A stretch of DNA of 64,000 nucleotides from Epiperipatus broadwayi (lineage: Eukaryota > Onychophora > Udeonychophora > Euonychophora > Peripatidae), in NCBI GenBank assembly GCA_028023455.1, contig JAQFVV010006630.1, forward strand, positions 188,001-252,000, written 5' to 3'. The position numbers and the translations under genes were made by a program. Shown piece after piece: positions 44,636-57,894 of the stretch. The notes under the pieces are model-generated. The model was given only the letters and a program-made list of their open reading frames with translations. It had not been told where the DNA came from and ran no database searches. Numbering within the stretch: the first letter of the stretch is position 1; each line of letters begins with the position of its first letter.

Positions 44636-47600
44636 TGTAATAGGCAAATATGTACTTTCACGTAACAAAACCTAGAACTTTAGTAAATCATCCCAAGCCC
44701 ATCCAGAATATGGTGGTGCAATGACAGGTCAGATATAGCCCTAGTTCATTTACCACCTTGTGGTTGACACATATGATGCCACAGCAGTATTGTCCTTCAT
44801 CACATTCTGGCAGTAGAACAACAGTAGAGCAAAAGACTGGGAGGAAAATTGACATTCTGTCAAGTATAGCTATATAGATATCATATGTCTAGTATATGAT
44901 TATTAAACAATGGAATGGTTTTAATAACTAATAATAAATAATTACTAAATGATGGAATGATTATGAATTGGTGAGCAAGACTAAGACATGAAACAAAGTT
45001 AAATTTAAAACCAATTTAATGAAGTTAAATTTTGAAATAATAATAAAACAATATTACAATAGTTAGATGTTTTGTCTCACATGCAGGTGATTAAGGGATG
45101 TTTACATTAAAGATTGGGTTCACACACAAGTGATGGTTTTAGATATATATTTCTCTGTGACTGAGTTTTGCATAACTTGGTTTACATATATAGATGGTAT
45201 ATGAAATCATTCACAGGTTATATTAAGTTGCTAGTTACAAATTATCGGGGTGGTATGTGAAATCACTTGCAGGTGATATTAAGTTTCTAGTTACAAATCT
45301 TCAGGTATTTTACATATATGAATACCATTCATAAGTGATAATTTAATATTTATGCACTTCTGGATATATATTGCATTTTAATTACCTGCAGGTGATTGTA
45401 ATTTCTAGGTTATAAATGTTTAATTTACTTAGCTATATATATGTGAATTACTCACAGGTGATGAAACTATAATACATTTGAACTTACATTTTCATGAGCT
45501 TTAATATTATTTTTATATAACTAAATGAATTTGCTCATGGTTATCTATGCCTAGTTTATGCTATAATAGGATCTAGATTCGCCTTATAGTTAGTGGAAAT
45601 GAATATAAAGATTTATAAACAATATAATATTTTACTAAGTGCGAATAATTAATATATTCTCTATATAGATAATTTGCCTATCAAATTGGATTCTAATTCA
45701 GATCAAAGCTGAAAATAACAATTATAATGACAGGATGAACTGATTATTAGCAGCCAGACTTTAGATACTAAGGCATAGGGAAAACAAAATTCTGAGTCTT
45801 TGCATCTTCTATATGTGCTTTATTTATGGGATTTTTACCAAGTAGCAGTTCCCTTTGACTGAACTCATAGCTGTGAAATAAGGGGCATTTAGTCCAGATG
45901 ATCGAGCAATTTATTTGAGTGGGAACCTTATGCTCTGTGGGAGTCTCGTGCTCCATTCCTAAGGATGCAGAATGGGGAGGTGCATACCAATCCACCTTCT
46001 GAAGAAGAAAATTGCCCGAACTAAGAGTAATGGTGCAGCATGACCACATACAACCATTAAAGAAAACAGCAACAAGTGAGTATGCTGTTGCATTTCATAA
46101 GGACACACACACAACACCGACAACATTATCATATAATAAAAATTACAATGCTAATTAATAGTTTCCTTCATGAAACTATCCTGTATCAGTTTATTTCATG
46201 GTATTTATAATTATACTATTAAGGAAAGTTTATGAATCCAAGTTATAAAGCTATCTATATAAGCTTTTACGCTTCTAAGCAGGATTACAGCATATGGAGG
46301 GAAATTACATATAGAATTAGATTTATGCTGCATTCTATCACTTCAACTGAATATTGATTAAATATTATATTTAAAGCAAATCTGTCTTAGAATAACGATA
46401 AGCTTGTAAGTATATCTTAATTAAGATATTTTAGCCATTTCAAAACAGAGCTTTAGTTTGTGCATTGATATACACAAAGTTATATATATATATAGTTATA
46501 TTTATATATACATGAAATTACATGTATATGCATGAGAATCTATATTTACTTCTCACCAGTGATTTAATTATGAATAAAACTCGGGTTTGAATATATATAT
46601 ATATAGCATAAACAATAACATAATCAAAATTAATAAGATTTGGTATAGATCTAATTGAAAGAAGTGTAAGATTTAAAATAAGATAAGATTTCACATATGT
46701 GAAATCTGGAATTTGGCTTTGTTTTAAAATGAAACTTACGCGACATTAGCTGATATTTGATTGATTCAGTTTCGACAATTTTAAGTTTATAAGATTAATG
46801 GCAGCAATTATTATCATTAACTTAAGATATACAAAATAACTTAGAAAATTTAATAATTATTTTAAAACAGATCATTTTGTATTATACGTGACTACAGTTA
46901 TAATAAAACATTTAAAATATAGATTTTAGCAAGTTAAAACTATATTACTTTTAATTATTCAAAATAGAATGAATACATAACTAAATCACTCATAAATAAA
47001 TTCAGCAAGTAAACTAATAAATAAAGAAATCATATTTACAATTGAAAGGTGTTATTTGTGTAAATAATAACTCAGATAAAATCATAAAGCAGTTAAATCA
47101 GTATTTATCAAATATTAAATTATCAAACCAGTTATCAAATATTAAATCAGTTTTTAAATCAAATCAGTTTAAATATGAAATCAGGCAAGATTTTAAGATT
47201 GAAACAAAATAAAATTACGTTTAAAGTAAGTTTAGTTTACATTATTATTATGGCCATTGATTTAGATTAAGCTAGCATTTTAGAGTTGAGTTTAGTTGAA
47301 AGCTTTAGAATTGAAGGAGTATTTACCATTTTCTTCTCTTTTCTATGCTGGCAATATATTTTTTGACCACAGGACCTCTTTAGGTGGTGACCACTTTTAC
47401 TTCATTTTTTCCCGCATCAGGTAGCCTTTCATCGTGGATCAGAAAACAAGGGTTTAGCCTTCTAGCCCAATATGATCATCATCACTTTTTTGTAAGTACT
47501 TTGTTAAAATCATAGAGTAGAATTTTTCAAAGATGGCTGCAGCAGCTGATATACCATCACACCCCTCTTTTTCATTTTATTATTTTTAGATTCGTTTTCT

Positions 47601-48238
47601 TAGGTTATTCGCTGTTTCAAAATTCAGTAGAATCCCACTGTGATTATTTTTTACTTAGGTCAATTTAATCTCTGTGACATGCGGTAATTTATTTAGTTTT
47701 CCCAAATGAAATCTAATTTTAACTTTAATTAAAACTGGGTCAATTTTCAGGGAGCACAATTATAGCTTTCCTGATGTCATTATTACTAGAAAAACAAATC
47801 TAAAATTATGGAAAAACATTTTGTTATATGTAACTCGACCGTTTAATGTAGTGATATATGCAGAATTATATAATTTCAAATACTATTAATTTAAAAACTA
47901 TGTTAAAATAAAGAAATTTTAATGTTTTAAATTCTATTAACATTATTCTTCTAGCATATATGTAGTCTTAAGTTACACATACAACTTGCTTTTCATTTAA
48001 TTATTATTAGAAATATATATGTACACATTTAAAGAGGTTTACATATATAAATGCAGTTTTCTCTCTATATGTAGATATATATACACACATACATGATTAA
48101 CGTATTTAGGTTTAAATTTAGCCAGGTTTTTATGATAATATTAGCATATATGAGAATTTTGTGAATATTACATATAAAAGAATACTACTATAGAATGTAG
48201 TAGGTGAAACAGTTGGGTTGTAAAAGCTGACTGTTACA
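44636..48238 (-). mobile_element. 5' LTR of element B (3603 bp)
   Basis: In element orientation it begins at 48238 (TGTAACAGTCAGC) and ends at 44636 (TTACA). It has the tip hairpin (stem partly mismatched in this copy, CTGTTACA against TGAAACAG), a decayed TATA, the conserved donor (GT at 47325-47326) and the E-box palindrome array (45206-45462). It differs from the 3' LTR (36604-38312) by clearly more than the two gag-only LTRs differ, so it is an older insertion. Confidence 0.85.
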
Positions 48239-48321
48239 ATATATTTATTTAAAAAGTAAAATATTTTTTTTTTGCATATTAAATAAATTTATAAAAAATC
48301 ATATGAATGAGTGTTATATAT
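48239..48321. other. Short A+T-rich spacer between elements B and C
   Basis: 83 bp, no features. It ends in ATAT (48318-48321), the left copy of element C's target duplication. Confidence 0.7.
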
Positions 48322-51300
48322 TGAAATGGAAACCTCCCAATCTCTTTACCGTTTCACCATCAACCTAATGACCTACTCGTCTGAATTAGTTTCGAACCTA
48401 TCTTAAATGCAAAAATGTTATATATAAGTCGAACGGGAAAACTGGTATAATGGCTGCTTGAATGGCATCATCCATTTACATATGAAAATACCCTATAATT
48501 AGACAGGTTTGATAAAATTATAGCGTAGAAATGCTCATAATTTATTACAGAATGTTTTATAAATTTTCAGTCAATTCTTAGTTATATTCGCTATGATATT
48601 CGTATGTGGATGGATAATTTAAACCTTGGAATAACTGCAAAATGATTTATATATATATATTTAAGTTTAAATAAAAAGATATAATGTGAAACATTTTTCT
48701 TTAAAATATATTTAACGGTTTTCTGATTTAATGTTTTACATATATAATTGAAACTAAAGTATTTTTTTTAAATCTGTCCAATTTGTTATTTTGTAAAAAC
48801 AAATGTGTTAAAAGTTATTTATTTCAGTAAAATAAAAATCATCTGTTTGTAATTAAAAATGAGAATTTTGTGTAAACAAGAAATCAATTAGTGACCGCAC
48901 CCCAGGTAAAAGTAAAATCTAGTTTACTGATTGATTTTGTTTGCAACAAAAGACTTTATCATTAAATCAGAATACCGTTACTTCTGCTAAGCTTTAACAT
49001 TCTATAACACCTAAAAAGGAATTTAATTAGTGAAATCTGAATCAAATTATATGATTTATATATTTTAATAATTTTAAGTAAATTAAATATAACACCTCGG
49101 AGACGTTATCTGTTGTAGAAATTAGATTATATTATTTTGTTTAATTAAAAGTCAATTGGTCCTGAGGCAAACAAAATTCCAAAAAGGTGTTAAGGTTTAG
49201 TGGAAATGTATAAATAGGCCTTATTTTAAGTGGGAAGATATACTCCATCTTGCTTTTGAAGAGCTGTTAATATCAGAAGTTATAAATTGTTTAATTTTAC
49301 CATGTCTGGCTAAAGTCAGGCAAAATTTTGCTGCCGTTCATGTGATGGAACGCCAAAGTTCAATCCATCCAATGCCGAAGCAACAACCAACAAGCTTATA
49401 CCAAATAAAAGATGCCATAAGCTGCTAAAAGGGACTTGCCTTCATTCCAACACCATTTTAAAATCATCTCCCAACTAAACAGAACATGCCATAAGCCGCC
49501 AAAGAAGTCACCTTCGTTCCAGCTCGAATATCTCCAGTTCAGCTATAGGAGAACTGTCTTAATATTACTAAAATAGCAGAGCTCTGTGTAAATTTCAAAA
49601 CAATCATTATTTCTTCAAAATCAGGTTAGCTAACCATATTATTGTAACTTCTTTCTAAATTGTTTTCTAAATAATATTTGAATTCTATAAAATGTAATAC
49701 TTTTGCAAATTTTTCTTTATTAATTCAATATTTTTGCTATATAACTTAATCACTGCAGTATATTTGCTTTCCTTTTGATTATTTTAATAATTATTAGTTA
49801 TACCTACGTTTCGAAATGGCGTGCATTTAATTACCAAATATGTTTTTTTAAAAGATATAATTTAAAATCTTCGAATTATTAGTTATTATAGTGTCATTTC
49901 ATGCGCTGTTTCGAAAACCTAATTTCTAAATAGCGGCGACCCGTTTGTGCTCATTGTTATTTAGTCATTTATTAATTAATTAATATAAATATAAAATGTG
50001 GCTTTTCAACCTTTAATTATTATGTTACTAAAGATTAAACTAGCCTGGAGTGTAATCATAAGTATATTTTTTTAGTAAAGTATTCGTAAGTCCCTTATTA
50101 AATATACCTTTCCCTTTTTTAAAAGTTTAGTAGTTATAGATAACTAAAGAGATTGAACGGGATAAAGTAAAGTTTGTATATATATATATTCCCGTCAGTA
50201 GCATATCGTATTTCTCATGCTACAGAAGAGTTGGCTCTTTTGATCAAGCTGATGATCTAGTGTTCATTTGATGTATAGTATTTAAGTTATAGTATACTTC
50301 GCTTGGCGGATGTGAAATATTATTAACATTCTCTCGTGCTGTTTTGATATATATCAGATGGAGCCAGGGTAAGTCCAGCCCATCTTCTTCTCTTATGGGT
50401 AGTGCAGTAGCTAAGTCTGAGCTATGGGCCAGATTAGCACTAACCCCCCACTTCTTATGATCCAAATAAAGGTTTCCTTTTAGCAGCATGATGACTGGTT
50501 ATTGGGTAAACCAGTGTTTGTCACGAAAACCCTAAAACTATTTTTCCATCTGCACAGCAACTTTATTATTATATTTCACTTGTGCCTAGCATATTAGTAA
50601 AATCTCTACAGCCAACTCTCTTTCCCTAATATGCAGTCTTCGGCATTGATCCGAAGCATTCTTGAAAACCCGTTCGATCTAAAGCTATCTGGGATGCTTT
50701 ATAAGCCCATATTTAATATATAAATTTATTATAATCAGATGTATTATTAAGCTTCACTCCAGACTTGGTTTGATTTCATGTATAATAGCCACTCAAACTG
50801 ATTATAAAAGGGCATAACTAATAAGTGAATGTAGTGATTAGTTGTATAGCATGATATTTGGCTTTATTAAATAATAGCAACAAACCTATTTGCCAACGTA
50901 TCAATTATTGTTCAAATGGCCTAGAGAAATGTTACTTTATAAATTAAATGCCTGCGTGCATTTGCCAACAATAATGTTATATCGAAATACATCTCAAATT
51001 GTCAGTAAACATATTTTTAATTTATCATAGATCAGTTTCTGTCTCATTTTTAGATCAATCCAATTCACTAATTGCCCATAGCTATTCATTAGTAAAACCC
51101 CTATTAACTAAATATATTAGATTTTATCTTTGGAATGTCTCTAGTATTAAGTTGTTTATATATATGTTTAAGTCCATGAGTCTTATTGTTTTCTCTAATT
51201 TGCTAGCGGGCCAGATTAAAAATTAATTCTCATGTGCCATCATTGTTATGTTGTCCATTAGGTGTTTGACCTGGGGCTTGGAGAGTGGGTTTGAATCCAG

Positions 51301-51398
51301 CCTGGTCCCTGACCAAAATCTCAGGCTCGCCTGGGTTTGAAGTACATTTTGTGAGTTTCAGCTCATGTTAGATGGATAAGCATATTTTGACCAGCACA
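48322..51398 (+). mobile_element. 5' LTR of element C (3077 bp)
   Basis: It starts TGAAATGGAAACC and ends GACCAGCACA. Tip hairpin 48322-48356 (TGAAATGG with CCGTTTCA). It has a TATA box (49209-49216), an AATAAA signal (about 49401-49406) and a donor-like AATCAG then GTTAGC (GT at 49625-49626). Small frames (50244-50489 minus, 50999-51226 plus) lack family resemblance. Near the end, 51290-51320 contains a B-box-like gggtttgaatcc (ggattcgaatcc in the other copy), probably coincidental. Confidence 0.88.
49209..49216 (+). promoter_or_regulatory. TATA box of LTR C (5' copy)
   Basis: TATAAATA in GGAAATGTATAAATAGGCC, conserved exactly in the 3' LTR at 54839-54846. AATAAA follows about 190 bp downstream, so a short R region is plausible. 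Confidence 0.6.
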
Positions 51399-52267
51399 TA
51401 AGGTTTTTTTTTCTGCGTTTGGATGCCCATCGTGTGGCTTCGATAGAAACACCTACATACCCTGAGTTATGGACTTTTGTGTGTATATAGCAAAAAAAAA
51501 TTATGAAGTTTTTTTGTGTCTTTCCTGTTCACTAGTGACTGGCGCCCGAGGATGATTGATCAAGTTATAAGTCATCCTCTTATAAATTTATCATTAGGGA
51601 GCAGAGAAAAGAAATTTAAATTAAAAGAAAAGGGGGGTCTCATTGTTTTATCAAAGTATTTTTATGAATTGGGGTGGTTTAGAATAAGAAATATATATAT
51701 ATAAATAAGGTCAAATTAACCAAAAGATAAAAGGTTTGAAATTGGTGCAGATGAGTAAATGAAATTAGGTCATAAATATGAGCTATTTAAGTATATATAT
51801 GTATACAAAAAAACAGTTGGAAGAAGAGACCGGGTGTGAGTTAAGTTTTTATTAAGTCATTTTTAATATTAAAATATGTGTTATACTTTAGATATATAGA
51901 CGGAAAAAAAAAAGATTTTTTTTTTAAATTTTTGTATACTTTATTAAAGCTAGAAAAAAAAAAAGAAGGGATTTTTTTTAAAAAAAAAAAATGTGTATAC
52001 TTTATTAAATAAATAAAATAAAAAGTAGCGAGATGAAATTTTTTTTAAAATTCATTATATGTTGGATGGGCATCGAGAGGAAGGTTTAAGCTTATAGATA
52101 TATTAGTGAGTTAGGCATAGAGTTGGGATGGAAGTGAATGAGTTGTTCTTGAAGGGGGAGAGCAGCAAACAGCCATATTAAAAGTATAAAAGTTTTAAAA
52201 ATCAAATTTTCATTAGGTGAAATAATAATTTCGAAAGGATTATACAGGATAATTGAAAACTGTAGCT
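51399..52267 (+). other. Element C leader and probable primer-binding region
   Basis: Directly after the LTR come a T-run and CTGCGTTTGGATGCCCATCG (51399-51431), then cacctacataccctgag (51450-51466), both shared with A and B. A second candidate primer site, ctggcgcccgaggatg (51539-51554), resembles the classic TGGCGCCC primer site of other LTR elements but lies 140 bp inside. The rest is A+T-rich with A and T runs (51904-52030). Small frames are not convincing. Confidence 0.5.
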
Positions 52268-53545
52268 ATGCCAGAGAATTTAGTTACAGAAATATCAGAA
52301 CAGATACCGATAAAGGAGGTTAAGCAGGAAGGTTGGGATTTGATTTGGTTGCTGAGACAGCTTAGACAGGATGCAGAAACAAGGGATGAAAGATATAGAG
52401 AGGATGCAGAGGAAAAAGATCAGAAAATGTCACAAAGATTTGAAACTCTTGGCAGAGAGATTAGACAATAGATGGCAGACAGAGATAAAAGGCTGGAAGA
52501 AATGTTGTGCCAAGGTCTACAGGAATTGTCAACCAGCTGCCAGCAGAAATCTGAAGAAATTAGGGGAGAATTTAAAGAAATGTTACATAAAAACCAGGAA
52601 GAAAATAGCAAGGAATTTGTTGTGATTAAAGAAGTTAAGGCTTTAGTAGAGAAGATAGAATGTCAAGAAAAGAATTTGATAGATAAGGTTTATAAAGTTA
52701 GTGTAGAATTAGGCAGCAAATTTCAAGAGTATGAAGAAGCTCAAAAGAAAATTAGAAATGAAATATGTGAAATCAAAGAGAACCTGGTACAAAGAAGTCA
52801 AGTAGCCAACAAAGAAGAAAACATTATCACAGCATGTATTCCAGAATTGAGAGATGTAGCAGAAATGAAAGAAGAGAGAGAAAAGGAAAGTAAGGAAAGC
52901 AACTTTGCTAGTGATTACCAAGCTAACAAACTCAATATACATGAGGTAGTGCAAGTTATTGGCAAGACTGAAGATGATAATGAAAATAATTTTAGAGAGG
53001 AAGAAGTCAAAGTCGATCAGGAAAGTACCATAATCAAAGGAAAAAACTTTTTAAGCGAGCGTGTCAGATCAATGATGAAAATAGCATGTTGTCCCAGCAT
53101 GAAGAACAAGTTGGGTAGGAAAAGAATGAATTCCAAGAGACACAAAGTCAAAGCAAGGAATGGGGGAAAGCACTTACTAGAGAAAATACCACTGAAAAAG
53201 AAAATAATGTAAATTGTACACAAGCAATAATAAACGTGAGTGATATAAATAAGATGAAGCATCTAGACACCCCATGCCAAGAAACTCCTATAAAAAATAC
53301 AAGTGAATTATCTGTAGCAGAACAGGAACCCAAGTTTGAAGAAAAGGATCTTGATCTGCATAATGAAAGCAGCGAATTTGCACAAAGTTTGGCAATGCAC
53401 CCTAAGCGATCTCCTGTGATGTTGAAAGAAGAATATGAAGGCTATTGTTGGACATCTGATGAAGATGATGATGTAATATTTGGATGTTGTTTTGAGATGG
53501 ACAGTGAGGAGTTACTTCTTAAACAACCCCAGATCCTATTTAAAT
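52268..53545 (+). pseudogene. Charged coiled-coil protein of element C
   Basis: The first true ATG is 52268 (MPENLVTEISEQIPIKEV). The frame is interrupted once by TAG (52469-52471) with the next codon ATG, and continues in phase to 53212 (KRLEEMLCQGLQELSTSC, KVSVELGSKFQEYEEAQKK). From about 53050 another phase carries the more protein-like reading (NEFQETQSQSKEWGKAL, LTRENTTEKENNVNCTQ, with one TAG), so one frameshift lies near 53040-53075. That phase ends in an acidic tail, EGYCWTSDEDDDVIFGCCFE, and MDSEELLLKQP. About 425 codons in all: a long heptad coiled coil with no capsid WW motif, zinc knuckle or membrane segment. By position it replaces Gag and resembles the Gag N-terminal coiled coils of D and gag-only. 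Function unknown. Confidence 0.7.
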
Positions 53546-53950
53546 TGTTAGTTTTTTTGTGTGTGAGTGATTTGATCTTTTTACATACCATTTATATATA
53601 TATTATACACTTTACATTTTATCTATATACATTTTATATCTTATACACTTTATATTTAATCCATATATTGTCTATATATCCTTTATATATTACACGCATT
53701 ATATTTTATATATATATAAAAACATATCCATTATTTTGACAAAGATGTATACTCGTTTGAGTATATATCTGCTCTAGTTTAAAATATTAACTAATAACTG
53801 ATAATTTCATTATGTGTATTGATAATTGTGAGAAGCATTAAATTTATTATATAGTGTAACATTTTCTATATGTAAAAAGAAGCCATAACTTAGCTCCATG
53901 TTTACATAAGTCTTTTTTCCATTTGTTTTTTTTTACTAAGTTTACTGATA
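53546..53950 (+). other. Element C 3' noncoding region
   Basis: A+T-rich with many tatata/ttatac runs (53580-53730). The apparent continuation of the reading frame here (Ile/Tyr/Leu/Phe-rich) is low-complexity sequence, not protein. Confidence 0.5.
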
Positions 53951-56900
53951 TGAAACGGAAACCTCCCAATCTTTTTCCATTTCACCATCAACCTAATGAC
54001 CTACTCATCTGAACTAGTTTTGAACTTATCTTAAATGTAAAAATGTTATATATAAGTCGAGCGGAAAAACTGTTATAAAGGCCGCTTGAATGACATCATC
54101 CATTTACATACGAAAATACGCTATAATTAGACAGGTTTGATAAAATTATAGTGTAGAAATGCTCATAATTTATTATAAAATGTTTTATAAATTTTCAGTC
54201 AATTCTTAGTTATATTCGCTATGATATTTGTATGTGGATGGATAATTTAAACCTTGGAATAATGGCAAAATGATTTATATATATATATATTTAAGTTTAA
54301 ATAAAAAGATATAATGTGAAACATTTTTCCTTAAAATATATTTAACGGTTTTCTGATTTAATGTTTTACATATATAATTGAAACTAAAGTATTTTTTTTA
54401 AATCTGTCCAATTTGTTATTTTGTAAAAACAAATGTGTTAAAAGTTATTTATTTCAGCAAAATAAAAATCATCGATTTGTAATTAAAAATGAGAATTCTG
54501 TGTAAACAAGAAATCAATTAGTGACCGCACCCCAGGTAAAAGTAAAATCTAGTTTACTGATTGATTTTGTTTGCAACAAAAGACTCTATCATTAAATCAG
54601 AATACCGTTACTTTTGCTAAGCTTTAACATTCTATAACACCTAAAAAGGAATTTAATTAGTAAAATCTGAGTCGAATTATATGATTTATATATTTTAATA
54701 ATTTTAAGCATATTAAATATAACACCTTGGAGACATTATCTGTTGGAGAAATTAAATTATATTATTTTGTTTAATTAAAAGTCAATTGGTCCTGAGGCAA
54801 ACAAAATTCCAAAAAGGTGTTAAGGTTTAGTGGAAATGTATAAATAGGCCTTATTTTAAGTGGGAAGAGATGCCATCTTGCTTTTGAAGAGCTGTTAATA
54901 TCAGAAGTTATAAATTGTTTAATTTTACCATGTCTGGCTAAAGTCAGGCAAAATTTTGCTGTCATTCCCATGATGGAATGCTGAAGTTCATGCCATCCAA
55001 TGCTGAAGCAACAACCAACAAGCTTATACCAAATAAAAGATGCCGTAAGCTGCTAAAAGAGACTTGCCTTCATTCCAACATTATTTTAAAATCATCTCCC
55101 AACTAAACAGAACATGTCATAAGCCACCAAAGAAGTCACCTTCATTCCAGCTTGAATATCTTCAATTCAGCTATAGGAGAACTGTCTTAATATTACTAAA
55201 ATAGCAGAGCTCTGTGAAAATTTCAAAACAATCATTATTTCTTCAAAATCAGGTTAGCTAACCATAGTATTGTAACTTCTTTCTAAACTGTTTTCTAAAT
55301 AGTATTTGAATTCTAGAAAATGTAATACTTTTGCACATTTTTCTTTATTAATTCAATATTTTTGCTATATAACTTAATCACTGCCATATATTTGCTTTCC
55401 TTTTGATTATTTTAATAATTATTAGTTATACCTATGTTTCAAAATGGCATGTATTTAATTACCAAATGTGTTTGTTTAAAAGATATGATTTAAAATTTTC
55501 GAATTATTAGTTATTATAGTGTCATTTCGTGCACTGTTTAGAAAACCATTGTTATTTAGTCATTTATTAATTAATTAATATAAATATAAAATGTGGCTTT
55601 TCAACCTTTAATTATTATGTTACTAAAGATTAAACTAGCCTGGAGTGTACTCATAAGTATATTTTTTTTAGTAAAGTATTCGTAAATCCCTTATTAATGA
55701 TACTTTCCCCCTTTTTAAAAGTTTAGTAGTTATAGATAACTAAAGAGATTGAATGGGATAAAGTAAAGTTTGTATATATATATTCCTGTCAGTAGCATAT
55801 CGTATTTCTCATGCTACAGAAGAGTTGGCTCTTTTAATCAAGCTGATGATCTAGTGTTCATTTGATTTATAGTATTTAAGTTATAATATACTTTGGCTTG
55901 GCGTATGTAAAATTTATTAGCATTTTTTTGTAGTGCTGTTTTGATATATATCAGATGGAGCCAGGGTATGTCCAGCCCATCTTCTTTTTTTATGGGTAGT
56001 GCAGTAGCTAAGTCTGAGCTACGGGCCAGATTAGCATGTAAGTCCTCTGCTTCTTATGAACCAAATAAAGGTTCGCTTTTAGCAGCATGATGACCGGTTT
56101 TTGGGTAAACTGATGTTGTCATGAAAACCCTAAAACTATTCTTCCATCCACAGAGCAACTTTTTTATTATATTTTACTTGTGCCTAGCATATTAATAAAA
56201 TCTCTACAGCCAACTCTCCCTGCCTAATATGCAGTCTTTGGTGTTGATCCAAAGCATTCTTGAAAACCCATTTGATCTAAAGCTATCTGGGATGCTATAT
56301 AAGCCCATATTTAATATATAAATTTATTATAATCAGATGTATTATTAAGCTACACTCCAGACTTGGTTTGATTTCATTGTAATAGCCACTCGAACTGATT
56401 AAAAAAGGGCATAACTAATAAGTGAATGTATTGATTAGTTGTATAGCATGATATTTGGCTTTATTAAATAATAGCAACAAACCTATTTGTCAACATATCA
56501 ATTATTGTTTAAATGTCCTAGAAAAATGTTACTTTATAAATTAAATGCCTGCGTGCATTTGCCAACAGCAATGTTATATCGAAATACATCTCAAATTGTC
56601 AATAAACATATTTTTAATTCATCATAGATCAGTTTCTGTCTCATTTTTAGATCAATCCAATTTTCTAATTGCCCATAGCTATTCATTAGTAAAATCTCTA
56701 TTAACTAAATATATTAGATTTTATAGTTGGAATGTCTCTAGTATTAAGTTGTTTATACATATGTTTAAGTCCATGAGTCTTATTGTTTTCTCTGATTTGT
56801 TAGCAGGCCGGATTAAGAATTAATTCTCATGTGCCATCATTGTTATGTTGTCCGTTAGGTGTTTGACCTGGGGCTTGGAGAGTGGATTCGAATCCAGACT

Positions 56901-56995
56901 GGTCCCTGACCATAATCTCAGGTTCACCTGGATTTGAAATACATTTTGTGAGTTCCAGCCTGTCTTAGATGGATAAGCCTATTTTGACCGACACA
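53951..56995 (+). mobile_element. 3' LTR of element C (3045 bp)
   Basis: Partner of 48322-51398, colinear, with scattered substitutions and small indels; for example about 32 bp containing tagcggcgacccg (49931-49965) are missing at about 55547. Tip hairpin 53951-53984 (TGAAACGG with CCATTTCA). TATA at 54839-54846. Confidence 0.88.
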
Positions 56996-56999
56996 ATAT

Positions 57000-57890
57000 T
57001 AATTGTTAAATTGTGAATCCATTATTAGCAGTCAATAAATATTATTGGACTTACTAGAAGAAAAATGCTGAAATCATGACAATATCCGATTATCACACAT
57101 AAGTATTACCGAAATATAATCTTGTCAGTAAAAATAGATTAACTATATTGTTGAATAGTTATTAAAAATTTTAAGTAGATGTATTTTGCATTATATTTCT
57201 GAGAAGAAATTTAAGTTTATATAAGTATTATTAATGAAGTTTAGTAAATTTGCAATTTTTTATTATCAAACATAACAGAGCATTGTCCATGTCTTTTGAT
57301 TCTTCGACTATGAATTATTATTATTACATTAATGAAACAGAATTGCTTTAAATATTGTATTAATAATTATTTCAAATTAATTGTGCAACTATGAAATAGA
57401 AAGAGACTTAATGAATAAAAATATAAGGAAGTTTGGAAGACAGTGTAACACATTTTGTCAACATCTACTGCATTGCATAAATATGGATTCAAAATTAAAT
57501 TTCAAACAGGCAATTCACATCAAATTAACTTTTTTAAGAAATGGGTAAAAAATGTGTAGAATAATTAAATATTTAAAATTTATTTTATTTTTATTAAGTT
57601 TCTTTAAAAATATTTTTAAAAGTATAATACTCATTAGCAAGTTTAGTTATAAAATAAATATATATTTTACACTAAAATATAAGGTTACAGTTTACACCCC
57701 ATTTGGAAAAGGTTTATCTTTCTTCAGTATTTCATTTCACCAAACTCTATAAAACATTTCATCCTAACTTACTGTTTCCATTATCCTATCTATAATCTAC
57801 CAATAACCCTTTTCTATTCCTTCTGCTTACTCATTAATCTAAAATGGTATAACATTTACATATGTAAATGCCATTAATTTATTGAAGATG
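57000..57890. other. A+T-rich spacer between elements C and E
   Basis: No recognisable gene. Element E's 3' LTR should start near its right end, but I cannot see a TG boundary or a second copy. The plus frame 57552-57752 is low complexity. Confidence 0.4.
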
Positions 57891-57894
57891 CAGT

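Larger units (their letters stand above)
36604..48238 (-). mobile_element. LTR retrotransposon B: gag-pol relic with long LTRs
   Basis: The most complete element here, on the minus strand. Order in element orientation: 5' LTR 44636-48238; leader to about 43640; coiled-coil and capsid gag 43640-41800; protease 41751-41155; RT; RNase H; integrase to 38598; 3' LTR 38312-36604, truncated. Protease-RT-RNase H-integrase is the Ty3/gypsy order. The family is shared with element A. The 3' LTR stops where D's LTR ends (36603). ATAT follows the 5' LTR tip (48239-48242) as a possible target duplication; its partner is lost. All genes are broken. Confidence 0.85.
48322..56995 (+). mobile_element. Complete non-autonomous LTR retrotransposon C encoding a charged coiled-coil protein
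   Basis: Two LTRs (48322-51398, 3077 bp; 53951-56995, 3045 bp) flank a 2552-bp internal region with one coding relic and no protease, RT or integrase. The 4-bp duplication ATAT (48318-48321 and 56996-56999) fixes both ends. The leader (from 51399) shares the GTTTGGATGCCCA and ACACCTACATACCCTGAG blocks with A and B, so it belongs to the same group although its LTRs differ. No convincing polypurine tract precedes the 3' LTR (sequence there is tactaagtttactgata), which is odd. Pol must be supplied in trans. Confidence 0.9.

Noticed and set aside
51285-51320. tRNA or SINE from the B-box-like gggtttgaatcc in LTR C
   Set aside because: No A box at the proper distance, and the sequence is simply part of the LTR in both copies.
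51904-52030. A- and T-runs as a retroposon poly-A tail
   Set aside because: Located inside element C's leader with no target duplication or associated retroposon.
53560-53739. Continuation of the element C frame as a Tyr/Ile/Phe-rich, membrane-like segment
   Set aside because: Arises from tatata/ttatac low-complexity DNA beyond the protein end.
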